DNA of 64,000 bases, taken from the NCBI GenBank assembly GCA_949710005.1, contig OX453287.1, positions 10,261,805 through 10,325,804 on the forward strand. Reading direction: 5' to 3'. Both the position numbers and the translations under genes were made by a program. The stretch is from Ricordea florida. Taxonomy: Eukaryota > Cnidaria > Anthozoa > Corallimorpharia > Ricordeidae. The notes beneath the pieces are model-generated. The model was not told the DNA's origin and did no database searches. It saw only the letters and a list, made by a program, of their open reading frames with translations. This document shows positions 22,264 to 33,170 of the stretch, piece after piece (the first letter of the stretch is position 1; each line of letters begins with the position of its first letter).

Positions 22264-25200
22264 CTAAGTGCATACGTAGTCTTTCAAATAGGCGGGTGGT
22301 TGTCTAGAACGCGCAGGTCGCAAAACAACTGAATCGCCTGGCAAAGGGTTGGGTGGAGTCTCTTGCACCTCTGCTGCTGGCTGGCTTGCGACTGTCATTG
22401 GATGCGCTTGTTTCACCTGGTCTGGTTCTTGGGGTTGTTGTGTTGGCTGTACTTGGTCTTCCCTTTCAGTGGTTTCAGGTGCAACAAATTTCTTCATGTG
22501 GGCTATGTTTCGCATTTTATTGTTTCCATTTGTATCTTCCAGTATGACAGCATTTCCATCCTTGTGAATAACTTTGTATGGCTCAGGTTCATAATTGGGT
22601 GAAAGTTTGTTCTCTCGAGCCTGTTTCAGTAGGACTTGATCACCCTCTTCAATGTCGCTGAATTTGGCAGCGCGTGTTCTGTCTGCATACTCCTTCTGTC
22701 TAAGTTTAGCACGAGCATCCCTGTCTTTTAAGAGCAGTTGCCATTGTGCTTCAGTGGCTCGATCCTTGGGGATTTGAACTTTTGGAAGTTTGTCACGCAG
22801 CTTCCTCCCCATCAGTAGTTCTGCAGGTGATATCCCGGTAACAGTGTGAGGGGTAACTCTGTACTGGAAGAGAAAGTCTGCAAGTGCTTTTCGCCAATCT
22901 TTACCCTCTAGACGTGCGATTCTCACAATTTTCAGTAAGGTCTCATTGCAACGCTCTACTTCGCCATTGCTTTGGGGCCAAAAGGGCACGCCCTTTTTGT
23001 GCTCGATTGCTAGATATTCTAGGAATCCCTCAAATTCCTTGGATGCAAATGGAGGTCCGTTGTCACTACGGACAGTCTCTGGTAGACCATGTGTTCTAAA
23101 AATAGCCTCCATGGACTTGATTACATGTTTTGCATCTGTTGTCTTGAGAAGGACAGCTTCGATCCAGCGAGAATAGTAGTCTACAACTACCAGGAGGTGA
23201 TCTCCACCTGTAATCTCTAGAAGATCAACCGAGATTTCTTGCCATGGGGAGTCTGGTAGTCTGGTTGATCTCACTGGCTCTGGTTTGGATCGGGGTCCGA
23301 CAAGCTGGCAGGGGTGACATGTTCGTACTACTTGCTCTACTTGCTTGTCCATTCGCGGCCACCATACTTTTTCTCGTAACCTGGCTTTAGTTCGGACCAT
23401 ACCTTGGTGTCCTTCGTGAGCCAGCATTATGGTGCGCTTTTGAAGGTTCTGTGGGATGATGATGCGGCTTCCTCTCATCACCACCTGCCCTATCACCCAC
23501 AGTTCATCTTTAACTGCTTTGTAAATTGTGCCTTGTAACTGGCTCCAATCATCTGTCATTACAGCCTGACGTAGCTTCTTTAGTGTTGGGTCTTTTTCAG
23601 AAGCGATTTCAACTTCCTTTGGTACCAACGCAGCTGGTACAGCCTCACTTACTACGCTGTACGCAAACTCTTCTGTAGCTTGAGTTTCGTGATCATGGGT
23701 AGAACCAACCGGTAGGCGGCTGAGGACATCTGCAGCATTGTCCTTGCCCCGGATATGTGTCAGCTTGTATTGGAACTGCTGTAAATAGAGAAGCCATCTT
23801 TCTATTCTTGCAGATGGGGGCTTTGACTTTGCTCCGAGTACGATGAGAAGAGGCTTGTGATCAGTGCAGATTTCAAAGCTAATGCCATAGAGGTACAAGT
23901 AGAATTTTTCACAAGCCCACCTTACAGCCAGGGCTTCTCTTTCAAATTGGGAGTACCTCATTTCAACCTTACTCAGCTTCCTGCTGGCATAATATATTGG
24001 CCTGTAGCTTCCATCTTCTTGCTCCTGTTCCAGAATCGCCCCAACTCCCACGGGTGAAGCGTCAGTTGTCAGACGAGTTTCTGCGCCCTGTCTGAAATAT
24101 GCCATCACTGGTGCATGAGTCAACCGGTCTTTTATCTCTTGGACTGACTTTGCTTCCTTTACTCCCCACTTCCACTTTCCATGTTTCGTAGTGAGGTCCC
24201 ACAATGGACTCGATATTGTTGCAAAGTTAGGAATGAACTTTGAACAGAACTGCACGGAGCCAAGAAAACTTCTTACTTCTGATGGGTTTTGGGGTGCTGG
24301 TGCCTCAACAATAGCTTTCACACGTTCACTAGACACTTTCAGCCCTTCCCCAGAGAGCACATCACCCATGTAGATCATGCTGCTGACACCAATTTCACAT
24401 TTTTCATAGTTAAGTGTAAGCCCACTTTCGTTAAGCTTGCGCATGACCCTCTGTAAGTTTTTATCATGCTCTTCATCATTTGTGCCAACAACTCGCAGGT
24501 CATCATGGAGGTTGTATGCCCCTGGGCAGTCTTGGATGATCTGCCACACAATTTGCTGGAATTTTTCCGTGGCCATGTTTACACCGAAAAGCAGGCGCTT
24601 GTATCTGTAAAGGCCATTAGGGGCAGCAAAGGTTGTAATGTCCCTTGAGTCTGGGTGTAACTCAATTTGATGGAAAGCCATATTTAAATCTAATTTAGAG
24701 AAAACTTTGGCATTTGAGACTTCTTGGAGTGTTTCTTCTACGGTGGGGACTGGGTGTTTCTCCCGCACAATAGCCTGGTTCGCTTGTCTCATATCCAGAC
24801 AGATTCTAATGTCCCCGTTAGGTTTCTCGACCACTACTAAGGGGTTGACCCAGCTGGTAGGTCCCTCTACTTTCTCAATAACATCAAGCTTCAGTAACTC
24901 CTCCAATTTCTCTGTGACTTTTTTTCGTCTACTAAAAGGAATTCTGCGTGGGGGTTGAGCAACTGGCTGCACCTTTTCGTCAATGTGTAACTTGAGTTGG
25001 TATCCTTTGAGCTTCCCCAGGCCTTGGAAGACTTTGGGAAACTTTGCCCTTAGGGAGGCCTTTCTATCTGCTTGTTTTGGATTGTTACTAGCACCATCAG
25101 ATTCAACATCACAGCTGTTAACAGGGATACCAACCCTTAAAACACCAAGCAATTCAGATGCATCGCGGCCTAATAGCGTGGCAGCTTTACTATGCGTAAC

Positions 25201-26343
25201 ATAAAACTCAACGCTCAGGGACTTTTGGGTTTGCGGTACACGTACATCAAGATTACATTTTCCTTTGATTTGGAGTGGCTCTTCAGATGCATAAGCAAAA
25301 ACTCTTTTGTTGCACTCCAACAATTTAACATTACCCCCCGTTATAAGGTTAAATACTTCCTCGGACATCAAATTACAACTAGCACCAGAGTCTATAATGA
25401 CATTAATAGTCTTATCTGCAATCTCCAGCTTTAGAGTGTTCCTGTCATCTGTCTCCCCAGTGTAAAACACGTAGAAATCATCCTTTCTTGCAGAGTTCCC
25501 AGCAGTCTCGTCCTCAGTTACTTGGCGTACATCACGTTGGCACTGTGAACTTCCTCCACGACTTTGTTTTCTGCCAGAGTTTCCACGACCGCGACTCAAA
25601 CTCCGACTAGAATCTCGCCCTTTACTCTGTTTGGAGTGACAGCACACTTCGAAATGACCCACGTTGCCACATTTCCCGCATTTGTGGTCACGTGAACGAA
25701 AGCATTCCCTCGCGAAGTGTCCCGCTTTATCGCACCGCCAACATTTTCCCTCTTTTTTGACGCTTGGAGATATGTTATTTACTTGGCCATTACGGTTAAG
25801 AACGAGTGCTTCTTTGTCATGGTATTGGCTAACGATTTCCATTAGTTTGCTCAATGTTAATGTTTCTTCGCGATACAACTTGGCCTTGAGGTTTTTGTCG
25901 TGAATGAAAGAAATCGCACGATCTCTCACCTGGTTATCCCTTTCACCTTCGTATTCACAATGTTCGGCTAATTTCTGCAAGCGTGTGATGAAATTGTTAA
26001 TGGTTTCTCCAGCGGTTGGTTGAGCTGCGAGAAACGCCTGTCTTGCCATCGGCGCGTTTTTTCTCGGTTTGAAATGTTCGGATAGGCTGTCCATAGCTTT
26101 CTTGTAATCCTTCGCTTCGCCTCGTTTGTCGGCAGGAATTGAGTTATTAAAAACGTCTCTGACTTGGGGCCCGGCGAGGTGAAGTAGAAGCGCCCTCTTC
26201 TGTGTTGGGTCGCTGATTCCCGAGGCAGTCACGTACAATTCGAATTCGTCTTTCCAAGTTAACCATCGTTGTGCGAGTGTAGCTGGCTCGCCCACAGCGT
26301 CGAACGCTTGTAAACCTGGCAGTCCGCTCAAGGATACGGCCAT
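22264..26343 (-). CDS. Gag-Pol polyprotein of Gypsy element 1
   Basis: 1359 aa in one frame. Gag-like N-terminus (residues 1-200) leads into two CCHC zinc knuckles (201-214 CWRCDKAGHFAREC; 222-235 CGKCGNVGHFEVCC). Then come an aspartic protease (VIIDSGASCNLM, near 316), a reverse transcriptase (about 470-650) whose catalytic pair sits in LHDDLRVVG (near 614; most Gypsy RTs have Y/F-x-DD), RNase H (LTTDASPVGVGA near 760), an H2C2 integrase zinc site (977-1013) and the integrase core (ISVDLLEI, RSDNGPPF, SNGEVER giving D, D, E). No frameshift or stop is visible and there is no gag/pol boundary, so proteolysis would be needed to separate the products. The start at 26343 lies about 75 nt inside the 5' LTR. 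Confidence 0.95.
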   Translation of the reverse strand: MAVSLSGLPGLQAFDAVGEPATLAQRWLTWKDEFELYVTASGISDPTQKRALLLHLAGPQVRDVFNNSIPADKRGEAKDYKKAMDSLSEHFKPRKNAPMARQAFLAAQPTAGETINNFITRLQKLAEHCEYEGERDNQVRDRAISFIHDKNLKAKLYREETLTLSKLMEIVSQYHDKEALVLNRNGQVNNISPSVKKEGKCWRCDKAGHFARECFRSRDHKCGKCGNVGHFEVCCHSKQSKGRDSSRSLSRGRGNSGRKQSRGGSSQCQRDVRQVTEDETAGNSARKDDFYVFYTGETDDRNTLKLEIADKTINVIIDSGASCNLMSEEVFNLITGGNVKLLECNKRVFAYASEEPLQIKGKCNLDVRVPQTQKSLSVEFYVTHSKAATLLGRDASELLGVLRVGIPVNSCDVESDGASNNPKQADRKASLRAKFPKVFQGLGKLKGYQLKLHIDEKVQPVAQPPRRIPFSRRKKVTEKLEELLKLDVIEKVEGPTSWVNPLVVVEKPNGDIRICLDMRQANQAIVREKHPVPTVEETLQEVSNAKVFSKLDLNMAFHQIELHPDSRDITTFAAPNGLYRYKRLLFGVNMATEKFQQIVWQIIQDCPGAYNLHDDLRVVGTNDEEHDKNLQRVMRKLNESGLTLNYEKCEIGVSSMIYMGDVLSGEGLKVSSERVKAIVEAPAPQNPSEVRSFLGSVQFCSKFIPNFATISSPLWDLTTKHGKWKWGVKEAKSVQEIKDRLTHAPVMAYFRQGAETRLTTDASPVGVGAILEQEQEDGSYRPIYYASRKLSKVEMRYSQFEREALAVRWACEKFYLYLYGISFEICTDHKPLLIVLGAKSKPPSARIERWLLYLQQFQYKLTHIRGKDNAADVLSRLPVGSTHDHETQATEEFAYSVVSEAVPAALVPKEVEIASEKDPTLKKLRQAVMTDDWSQLQGTIYKAVKDELWVIGQVVMRGSRIIIPQNLQKRTIMLAHEGHQGMVRTKARLREKVWWPRMDKQVEQVVRTCHPCQLVGPRSKPEPVRSTRLPDSPWQEISVDLLEITGGDHLLVVVDYYSRWIEAVLLKTTDAKHVIKSMEAIFRTHGLPETVRSDNGPPFASKEFEGFLEYLAIEHKKGVPFWPQSNGEVERCNETLLKIVRIARLEGKDWRKALADFLFQYRVTPHTVTGISPAELLMGRKLRDKLPKVQIPKDRATEAQWQLLLKDRDARAKLRQKEYADRTRAAKFSDIEEGDQVLLKQARENKLSPNYEPEPYKVIHKDGNAVILEDTNGNNKMRNIAHMKKFVAPETTEREDQVQPTQQPQEPDQVKQAHPMTVASQPAAEVQETPPNPLPGDSVVLRPARSRQPPAYLKDYVCT

Positions 26344-26397
26344 CTGTGCGAGTTTTCCACCGTTTAAACTCGTTAACCACTTTTTATCCGCTTTTCG

Positions 26398-26417
26398 TCT
26401 TTATCCTCGTCGCCAAA
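26398..26417 (-). other. Primer-binding-site candidate of Gypsy element 1
   Basis: Directly downstream of the 5' LTR on the coding strand the sequence reads TTTGGCGACGAGGAT, where a tRNA primer would pair. The matching tRNA was not identified. Confidence 0.5.
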
Positions 26418-26570
26418 TGTGGTGTTTCGGGCCCAAGTAGAATAAAAGATTCCGGCACTTAAACAACGATAACAATTTTTATTTCTCTGTCTCCGAGCAC
26501 ATGCTCCCGTTCTGCATCCCATAATGCACTAGGGATCATGTGACTCACACGTCACAATAGAAACACTACA
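26418..26570 (-). repeat. 5' LTR of Gypsy element 1
   Basis: 153 bp, one difference from the 21985-22137 copy. It would carry the promoter. Confidence 0.92.
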
Positions 26571-26734
26571 GGAGATCATCTTGCTGGGATGTTCTTCCAG
26601 GACGAGTGAAATCGATTTCCACAAAATTTCCATTACTTTCAAAAAGGCATCACCGAATAATGGCGCAAATTCAGCAGTTCTCAAGTGCGTTACTATTGCC
26701 AGGTAACCTGGCCTGCGAACGGACACCTTTAAAA

Positions 26735-26770
26735 TATAGATATATATATATATATATATACATATATAAA
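26735..26770. repeat. (TA)n microsatellite
   Basis: ATAGATATATATATATATAT-type run. Confidence 0.9.
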
Positions 26771-26854
26771 AACTCTCGGCTCGATTTACTCGGGCTTGCG
26801 AGCCACGTGGTCTGAACCGGAACCGACACGATTAGTAACCTCGCTTCGCGAGGA

Positions 26855-26882
26855 ATAATAATAATAATAATAATAATAAAAA
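26855..26882. repeat. (AAT)n microsatellite at a LINE boundary
   Basis: About eight AAT units ending where the LINE coding sequence at 26891 begins. Confidence 0.85.
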
Positions 26883-26890
26883 TTACAAAG

Positions 26891-28237
26891 GTCAATCACC
26901 TTCTCTTTATGGATGATCTAAAGCTTTACGCTAGAAGCGAGAGCCAGGTGGACTCACTGATACAATCAGTGAGAATATTCAGCAATGACATCGGTATGAA
27001 ATTTGGCATTGAGAAGTGTGCTGTCTTGATCCTGAAACGCGGCAAACTGGCACAGACAGAAGGCATAACACTACCTGATGACACCACAATAGGAGCAATG
27101 GAAGAAAACGACGGGTACAAGTATCTAGGAGTGCTTGAGGCTAGTGACATGCTTCATGACCAAATGAAGGATAAAATCAGTAAAGAATACTTACGACGCG
27201 TTAAAAACGTAGCCCGCGCGAAATTGAACGCTGGAAAATTGATACAAGCCATAAACACCTGGGCAGTGTCACTTGTTAGATATGCAGGAGGAATACTTGA
27301 ATGGAGGAAACAAGAACTTTGGGACCTAGATCGCAGAACAAGAAAATTACTAACCATGAATGGAGGGTTTCATCCACGGGAGGAAGAACTGTTGAAAGCA
27401 GTCAGGAGGGATGGGGATGAGAATAGAGAAACAGCTGTTAGCTTTAAAGTGAGGCGGAGAACTGAAAATATTCAAGAATGGAAAGAAAAGCCGTTATATG
27501 GACAGTTTGTGAGGCAGGGTGAGGAACAAAGAAGTGAGGAAACATGGACCTGGTTAAAAGAAGGAAAGCTCAAGAGAGAAACAGAAGCTCTTATCATTGC
27601 TGCACAAGATCAAGCAATACGAACAAACTATATTAAAACAATGGTTGACAAGTCTCGGAATGATCCCAAATGTAGAATGTGTAAGCAGAATAATGAGACC
27701 ATTAGCCATATTGTAAGTTCGTGCTCGAAACTGACACAAAATGAATACAAAAGGAGGCATGACAATGTGGCTAAAGCGATCCACTGGGACCTGTCAGGAA
27801 AATGTGGGTTTGAACGAAATGAGAGGTGGTATGACCATGTTCCAGAGAGTGTTCTTGAAAATGACGATTACAAACTTCTATGGGACTTAAGTGTGCGAAC
27901 AGACCATGAAATAGTGGCTAGGAGACCGGATTTGGTGATCATTGATAAGAGAGACAAGAGCTGTCAGATTATAGATGTGGCAATTCCAGAAGATGGTAGG
28001 GTGAGAGAAAAGGAAGAGGCAAAAGTTGAAAAGTACCAAGATCTAGCAAGAGAAGTTCGAAAAATGTGGGGTGCGAGGACAAAGGTTATTCCAGTGGTAC
28101 TGGGAGCATTGGGATCAATACCACGGAGATTGAATGAAAATTTGAGAGCCATTAAGGTGGGCATTTCTGTTGGACTGATCCAGAGATGTTCTTTGCTGGG
28201 GTCTGCAAGAATTCTTAGGAAGGTGCTGGAGATGTAG
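26891..28237 (+). pseudogene. 5'-truncated LINE: end of reverse transcriptase plus restriction-like endonuclease (R2/R4/NeSL type)
   Basis: The open frame begins just upstream of the catalytic motif (NHLLFMDDLKLYAR) and continues for about 445 codons without a stop. After the RT thumb region it has a CCHC zinc motif (CRMCKQNNETISHIVSSC) and then the restriction-like endonuclease, with RRPDLVIID and QIIDVAIPEDGRV holding the PD...D-x-A core and KYQDLAREV behind it. This C-terminal nuclease separates the group from LINEs with an N-terminal APE endonuclease. Everything upstream of the MDD motif is missing, the normal result of incomplete reverse transcription. The retained frame looks undamaged, so insertion was fairly recent. 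The annotated ATG at 26909 lies within the RT motif and is not a true start. Confidence 0.85.
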
Positions 28238-30574
28238 AAAGAAGAGAAAAAAAAGAAGAAAACAAGGAATGTTTCTTGGCTTCCCTAGGCAACTTGTTAC
28301 CTGGAGCCAAAGAAGAAACCAGCTTTTAGATTATCAATAGCTGTGTGAATCTTTAATAATAAATATTTAAAGAGACTGTTGAAGGCACAAATGTAATAAC
28401 TTGTCACATACGTAATAAAGGTCACAAGTGTAAGAACATTTGGTCACAAGTGTAAGAACATTTGGTCACAAGTGTAATAAACATCTAAACTAAGCTAAAA
28501 GTAAAATCACAACGAAATCTAAAATCCCACAGAGGACATTCTCTCCTATGCTTTTACACCACACTGTGCAGGAGTATAAAATTTTAAAAATTTCAAAAAT
28601 GTCAAAAGATATCACATCAAATCAAAGGTGAGCTGAATAGCTAAAATTTCACAGGAAGTTGTATAGGTAAACTCTTTCTTTAGGGGATGTGACGAGTATG
28701 TGACTGAGTGGGAACCAAGATTGAAGACCTTTATACACTCATGCCGAAGCTAACAATATAAAGGATCCAATTGTCAGTGGCAGAGGCAAAAAAAAAACGT
28801 TCTGACGACTCAACAATCCAAAGGTCATAGTCAACGGGAAACGAGTAAAGAAAGTTGGTGTAGAATTGGCATTGAGGTTCCTTGTGAGTATGAGTTTGAA
28901 AGTGACAGGTTTTCTTGTTGGCTGCAACGGAAACTGGAAGAAGAGAAACTCGACGTGTGCTCTGGTAGACTCACCGCAGAGATGTGTAATGGTCTGTAAT
29001 TAATACCGGCAGATTACAATGTAATGCTGCGTTCGATGAGTTGTGAAAGAAACTGGACAGGCTTCGCTTGTCTTAAAAGTATAACAATGAATCAATTTGG
29101 ACCAGTTGTTTCTAAAGAAGCGAAAATCGCGAACAAAAGGCCAGTCAATGCATCACCCTGACGAGTTTGCTCGTGCCGCAGGTTATGTGTGTTTTTCGGA
29201 AGTGCATTTCAGCAGGGATTTCTAACGTCAAAATATTACACTTTTTGGGGGAATTTACCTTTGAATTCAGCAATGGTATCTCTCTGAAATTTATTCTGAA
29301 TTTTAATGGCAATAAATTTTTTGACGAGCACTTAATCCGAAAAACCAAAAATTTGTAGAGGCAGCAGACGAAAGATTGGGGGCCATAAGAAATAAATTAT
29401 TTAACTACATCATACGAATCTACTTTTATCTACTGTTTACATGTTCCATGGCTAAAAAGTTAGCATCTGCTTTGTATAAAGAAAACATAATCAAGGCCGA
29501 GGCCCCACAGGAAAACGCATTTTTTTTCCCTCTGGTTTTTATTGTTTTGTTACTGCAGAACTTTATTTTTTTACTCAAATTTGTACGATTTTCAACCTTC
29601 CTATGAAAAGTAAAGTTGTTATAAAAAAGTACCATACAATTCTATGGTTGATGGAGGTTATTGGTTAAACTGTCGTCATTCCATTATTTGGACCTCTCAA
29701 AACAAACGGATAGTTTTCTTACTGTCGATGCCGCCAATCTTTGTGAGTTCTCACAAATGGCCAACAGTGCAACTTTCAATTTCCCCGTTGCCTAGCACGT
29801 GAGCTTAATTCCACTCCAAAGTAAGCGTGCAGATTGATGATTTCATTCACGACTGCTTTAACATGTTTTCGAGCAAAGACACAATCATCTTCCTTTCCAG
29901 CTCTTTGTCAAGTGTGCATTACTTTCAAGGATGTAAATAGAGAATTGCAGTCCTAAAATGATTAATCCCGATTAGCTCACCCCAGACAGTGAAACTTGAT
30001 CTTGTAAACAACTCCCGTTGCCTAGCACGTGGCAAAATTCTATTTAAAGTAAGTGTGCTGTTGTTTTGATTTGCAGACCAGCATGATACGCAGCTCTTTT
30101 AACATGGCTTTGAGGAAACAGCGTCATTTCTATCTATTTGCAAGCGCGCCAGATTTTTTATGGTGACAATAAAATAAAGCAGACCTAAAAATTTATTTAC
30201 TCCAGTCACTCTGTCCCTGAAGGAGAGAGTACTGCCAGAGCCACACCCAAATTGGTCTCCCTCAGGGATCGACATAGACATAGACACTTTACTTTATGTG
30301 GTACATTTGCTTAGTCATACGGCCATTCTATAGATATCCTACAAGTAAATTTAGGGTAAAAATTAAATAGTACATTTCAGAAATTTTATTTATTAATTCT
30401 TAAGAGCTTTCCCGTTTTCATTTTCCGAAGAGCACCTCCCTCACTTTTATATGGTGTTACCCCCGGGTCTGTCTGGATTTGGTGTTATCTGCTATCAATT
30501 GTGGTCAGTGTCTTGACGCAACATTCTAGCAGTCTTTACGAACAAGTGGGCACATTGGTTAATTCAGATACAAG
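28238..30574. other. Gene-poor region between the LINE and the secreted-peptide gene
   Basis: The first ~140 bases are probably the LINE 3' UTR (purine-rich, then AATAATAAATATTTAAAG). A short tandem repeat lies at 28386-28480. The plus strand at 28770-28990 has weak coding flavour (GIEVPCEYEFESDRFSCW) that I cannot assign. The phrase CCGTTGCCTAGCACGTG occurs at about 29785 and again at about 30012, with weak similarity after each, suggesting an old ~230-bp duplication. Confidence 0.4.
28386..28480. repeat. Tandem GGTCACAAGTGTAAGAACATTT repeat
   Basis: About four units of 20-22 bp, two of them exact copies, the flanking ones variants ending in GTAATAA. Confidence 0.8.
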
Positions 30575-30829
30575 ATGAGGACTGTATGTGCAATGCTTTT
30601 GGCTCTCTTTATCTGCTTGTTAGTTTTCCGTAACTGCGCGGCTGTAAGAAAAAAAGAAAAGGGGAGAGGAGACGGAGGCAAATCAGCCATTGATGATGCG
30701 ATTTATGATGTTCTGATCGTGATGATTGAAGGTGAACGTTTACCAGCAGTAAAGGATCGAACAAGAGCACAGCAGCGGTGCGCTACTGCAGAGCTCATAA
30801 CCGATTTATCGGTAAAGGAAGAAAGCAGC
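30575..30829 (+). pseudogene. Small secreted-peptide gene, 3' end displaced by a Gypsy insertion
   Basis: ATG at 30575 opens an 85-codon stretch with a signal peptide (MRTVCAMLLALFICLLVF, cleavage likely after NCAA near residue 23) and then a charged mature region (KKEKGRGDGG, DDAIYDVLIVMI) with one Cys pair partner near its end. The frame runs straight into the LTR at 30830 and stops seven codons later. The matching target copy at 33372 shows that the unoccupied allele would itself have ended only a few codons after this point, so most of the coding region is here. I do not recognise the family. The length, signal peptide and low complexity suit a secreted matrix or mucus protein, but that is a guess. 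Confidence 0.5.
30825..30829. other. Target-site duplication GCAGC, left of Gypsy element 2
   Basis: Matches GCAGC at 33372-33376; five bases is normal for Gypsy integration. Confidence 0.75.
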
Positions 30830-30968
30830 TGTAGTGTTTTAGTTAATCGTTAATATGGGTTACAAATATCTGATGAGGTAATACGCATGTAATCACGTGA
30901 TCTATTCCTGTATATATACGATTGTGATTTTTAGTTCACCTATCAGATGGTAATAAAGCATTCAATGA
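30830..30968 (+). repeat. Truncated 5' LTR of Gypsy element 2
   Basis: Matches the first ~139 bp of the 3' LTR with a handful of differences, then breaks at TTCAATGA. Confidence 0.88.
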
Positions 30969-30971
30969 AAT

Positions 30972-32883
30972 TTGCTAAGGAAAGTTAAATTAGATTGGGG
31001 TTCCATAAAAAAGGTAACGACTGATCTTGAGAGTGTGCTTAGTGAACACAAAGAAGTCTTTAAAGACAAGCTAGGTACCCTCAAGGGAGTTAAGGCTAAG
31101 CTTTACATTAAGCCAGGTTGTAGGCCTAAGTTTTTCAAGCCTAGATCAGTGCCTCATGCCTTCAAGGAGGGCATAGAAAACGAGCTCGCTAGATTAGAGA
31201 AAATGGGCGTTATGGAGAAAGTCCGTTACTCCGAGTGGGCAGCCCCCATAGTTCCAGTAGTTAAGGGTGGTGATAGGTCCAGCATTCGCATTTGCGGGGA
31301 TTATAAGGTCACTATAAATTCAGCATTAGAGGTGGACCAACATCCACTGCCCAACCCCGAGAAGCTTTTTGTCACGTTAAGTGGGGGAGAGAAATTTACC
31401 AAATTAAACTTGTCACGCGCGTACCAGCAAATTGAACTAGATGAGGAGTCTAGGGGGTATGTGACCATTAATACGCATAAGGGTCTATTTTCCCCTACTC
31501 GTTTGCCTTTTGGTGTAGCCAGTGCCAGCGCGACCTTTCAATCCAAGATCGAGCAAGTTTTACAGGGCATTCCGATGGTTGTTTGCCGAGTTGATGATAT
31601 TCTCATTTCAGGAAAAAGTGATTCCGATCACCTCAACAACGAGCGAGGTTTTGTCACGCTTGAAAGAGGCAGGGTTAAGGCTCAAGCGCGAGAAGTGCAA
31701 ATTCATGCAGCCATCAGTTGAATATTTAGGCTATAGGGTTGACATGCACGGGTTGCAGGCAATCGAAACAAAAGTTGAAGCAATAAGGAATGCACCTCCG
31801 CCAGAGAATCAACAACAGTTGCGATCATTTCTTGGTATGGTTAATTATTATGCTAAATTTGTCAGCAACTACTCCACGATCACGCACCCACTGAATGAGT
31901 TGTTGCGTGAGAACGTAGAATGGAAATGGTCTGACCGAGAGAAAAAGGCGTTTGACAAGTTGAAAGCAAAACTTTCTGATATATTGACACATTTTAGCGA
32001 AGAACTGCCGCTAAAGTTAGACACTGACGCGAGCAATTATGGCGTAGGAGAAGTCATTTCGCATATCTATCCGAACGGTGAAGAGGGACCGATAGCTTAT
32101 GGATCACGTACTCTGAACAAAAGTGAGCGCAATTACCCACAAATTGAAAAGGAAGCTTTGAGCATTGTTTTTGGAATCCGTAAATTCCATCAATATCTTT
32201 ATGGCAGGAAGTTCATTTTGGTGACTGACCACAAAGCGCTTGTAAGTTTGTTGGGACCGAAAACCGGAATCCCAACATTAGCAGCTGCCAGAATGCAGAG
32301 ATGGGCATTACTGTTATCAGGATATCAGTATGATATAGAGTATCGGTCGACAGATAAGCACGCGAACGCCGATTGCTTATCCCGATTACCACTCAACGAT
32401 CACGTCCGGAACGAGCATGACGAGGTTCACGAGATCAACCAGCTACAACTTAAATCGTTACCCGTTTCAGTAGATCAGGTTCGTAAAGCAACGCGAGCAG
32501 ACCCGGTTTTATCAAGAGTGTTAGAGTGTGTTTTGACAGGATGGTCTACTGAACCGACAAGCGAGGCAATAAAGCCATATTTCAGCAAGCGCAATGAAAT
32601 AACTGTTGAAGAAAATTGTCTGTTTTGGGGAATGCGTGTTGCGATTCCTCGACCATTGCAAGCGCGAGTTCTAGACGAGTTGCATGCAGGTCATCCAGGC
32701 ATCGTGCGCATGAAAGCCTTAGCTAGAGTTCACGTTTGGTGGCCCGGCCTTGACACCGACATCGCGAACACAGTGCGCGGTTGTTTGTCTTGTCAATCGG
32801 TGCGCAATAGGCCTCCGCAGGCCCCCTTACAGCCTTGGTCTTGGCCAAAGACACCCTGGGAGCGAATTCACATAAATGCATAA
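30972..32883 (+). pseudogene. Pol fragment of Gypsy element 2 (RT, RNase H, integrase zinc domain)
   Basis: A first frame (30972-31721) holds the reverse transcriptase: HKEVFKDKLG, IRICGDYKVTIN, LNLSRAYQQIEL, LPFGVASASATFQ and the catalytic RVDDILISG. A frameshift near 31645 moves to 31522-32883, which has SRLKEAGLRL, YLGYRVD, RSFLGMVNYYAKF, RNase H (LDTDASNYGVGEV) and the integrase H2C2 zinc domain (HAGHPGIVRMKAL to CLSCQ). The catalytic core of integrase is missing; the sequence jumps from PKTPWERIHIN to an unrelated-looking Thr/Pro-rich tail that ends at 33127. It cannot transpose by itself. Confidence 0.9.
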
Positions 32884-33170
32884 ATTCAATGAAAGGTTTG
32901 AGGGGTCAGATATCGTCACACCATCTGGCAACGCAATGACACTGAAACCAATTGCACTACCCGAAATCGCGCAAACAAGCAAGACTGAAATCTCTACTGC
33001 TGAGCCGCAACTAGAAGAAAGCGCGCCTAGCATTCCAACTGCCGAAACAACTGTTTCAGCACAGCCATTAGCGCAGACTCCGAAAATGCCGCGCTACCCT
33101 AGCTGTGAACATAAACCTCCAGTCTGATTAGGTTTTGATGAATAGTTAGTCTTAATTAAGCATGGGGGAA

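Larger units (their letters stand above)
21985..26570 (-). mobile_element. Gypsy-type LTR retrotransposon, apparently complete and young
   Basis: 153-bp LTRs at 21985-22137 and 26418-26570 differ at one base by eye (T versus C in AACAATGATAAC/AACAACGATAAC). On the coding strand each LTR begins TG and ends CA. The single gag-pol frame (26343-22264) is unbroken, a purine tract (AGGGGGAGA) adjoins the 3' LTR and a primer-site candidate adjoins the 5' LTR. No separate envelope frame exists. With nearly identical LTRs and an open frame, this copy inserted recently. Confidence 0.93.

Noticed and set aside
22349..25903. Several plus-strand frames of 60-83 aa
   Set aside because: Antisense shadows of the Gypsy gag-pol frame.
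28386..28480. CRISPR-like array
   Set aside because: Units are contiguous tandem copies with no unique spacers and no cas genes in a nuclear genome.
30972..31721. Intact Gypsy RT gene
   Set aside because: A frameshift near 31645 moves the rest of the domain to another frame and the integrase core is missing.
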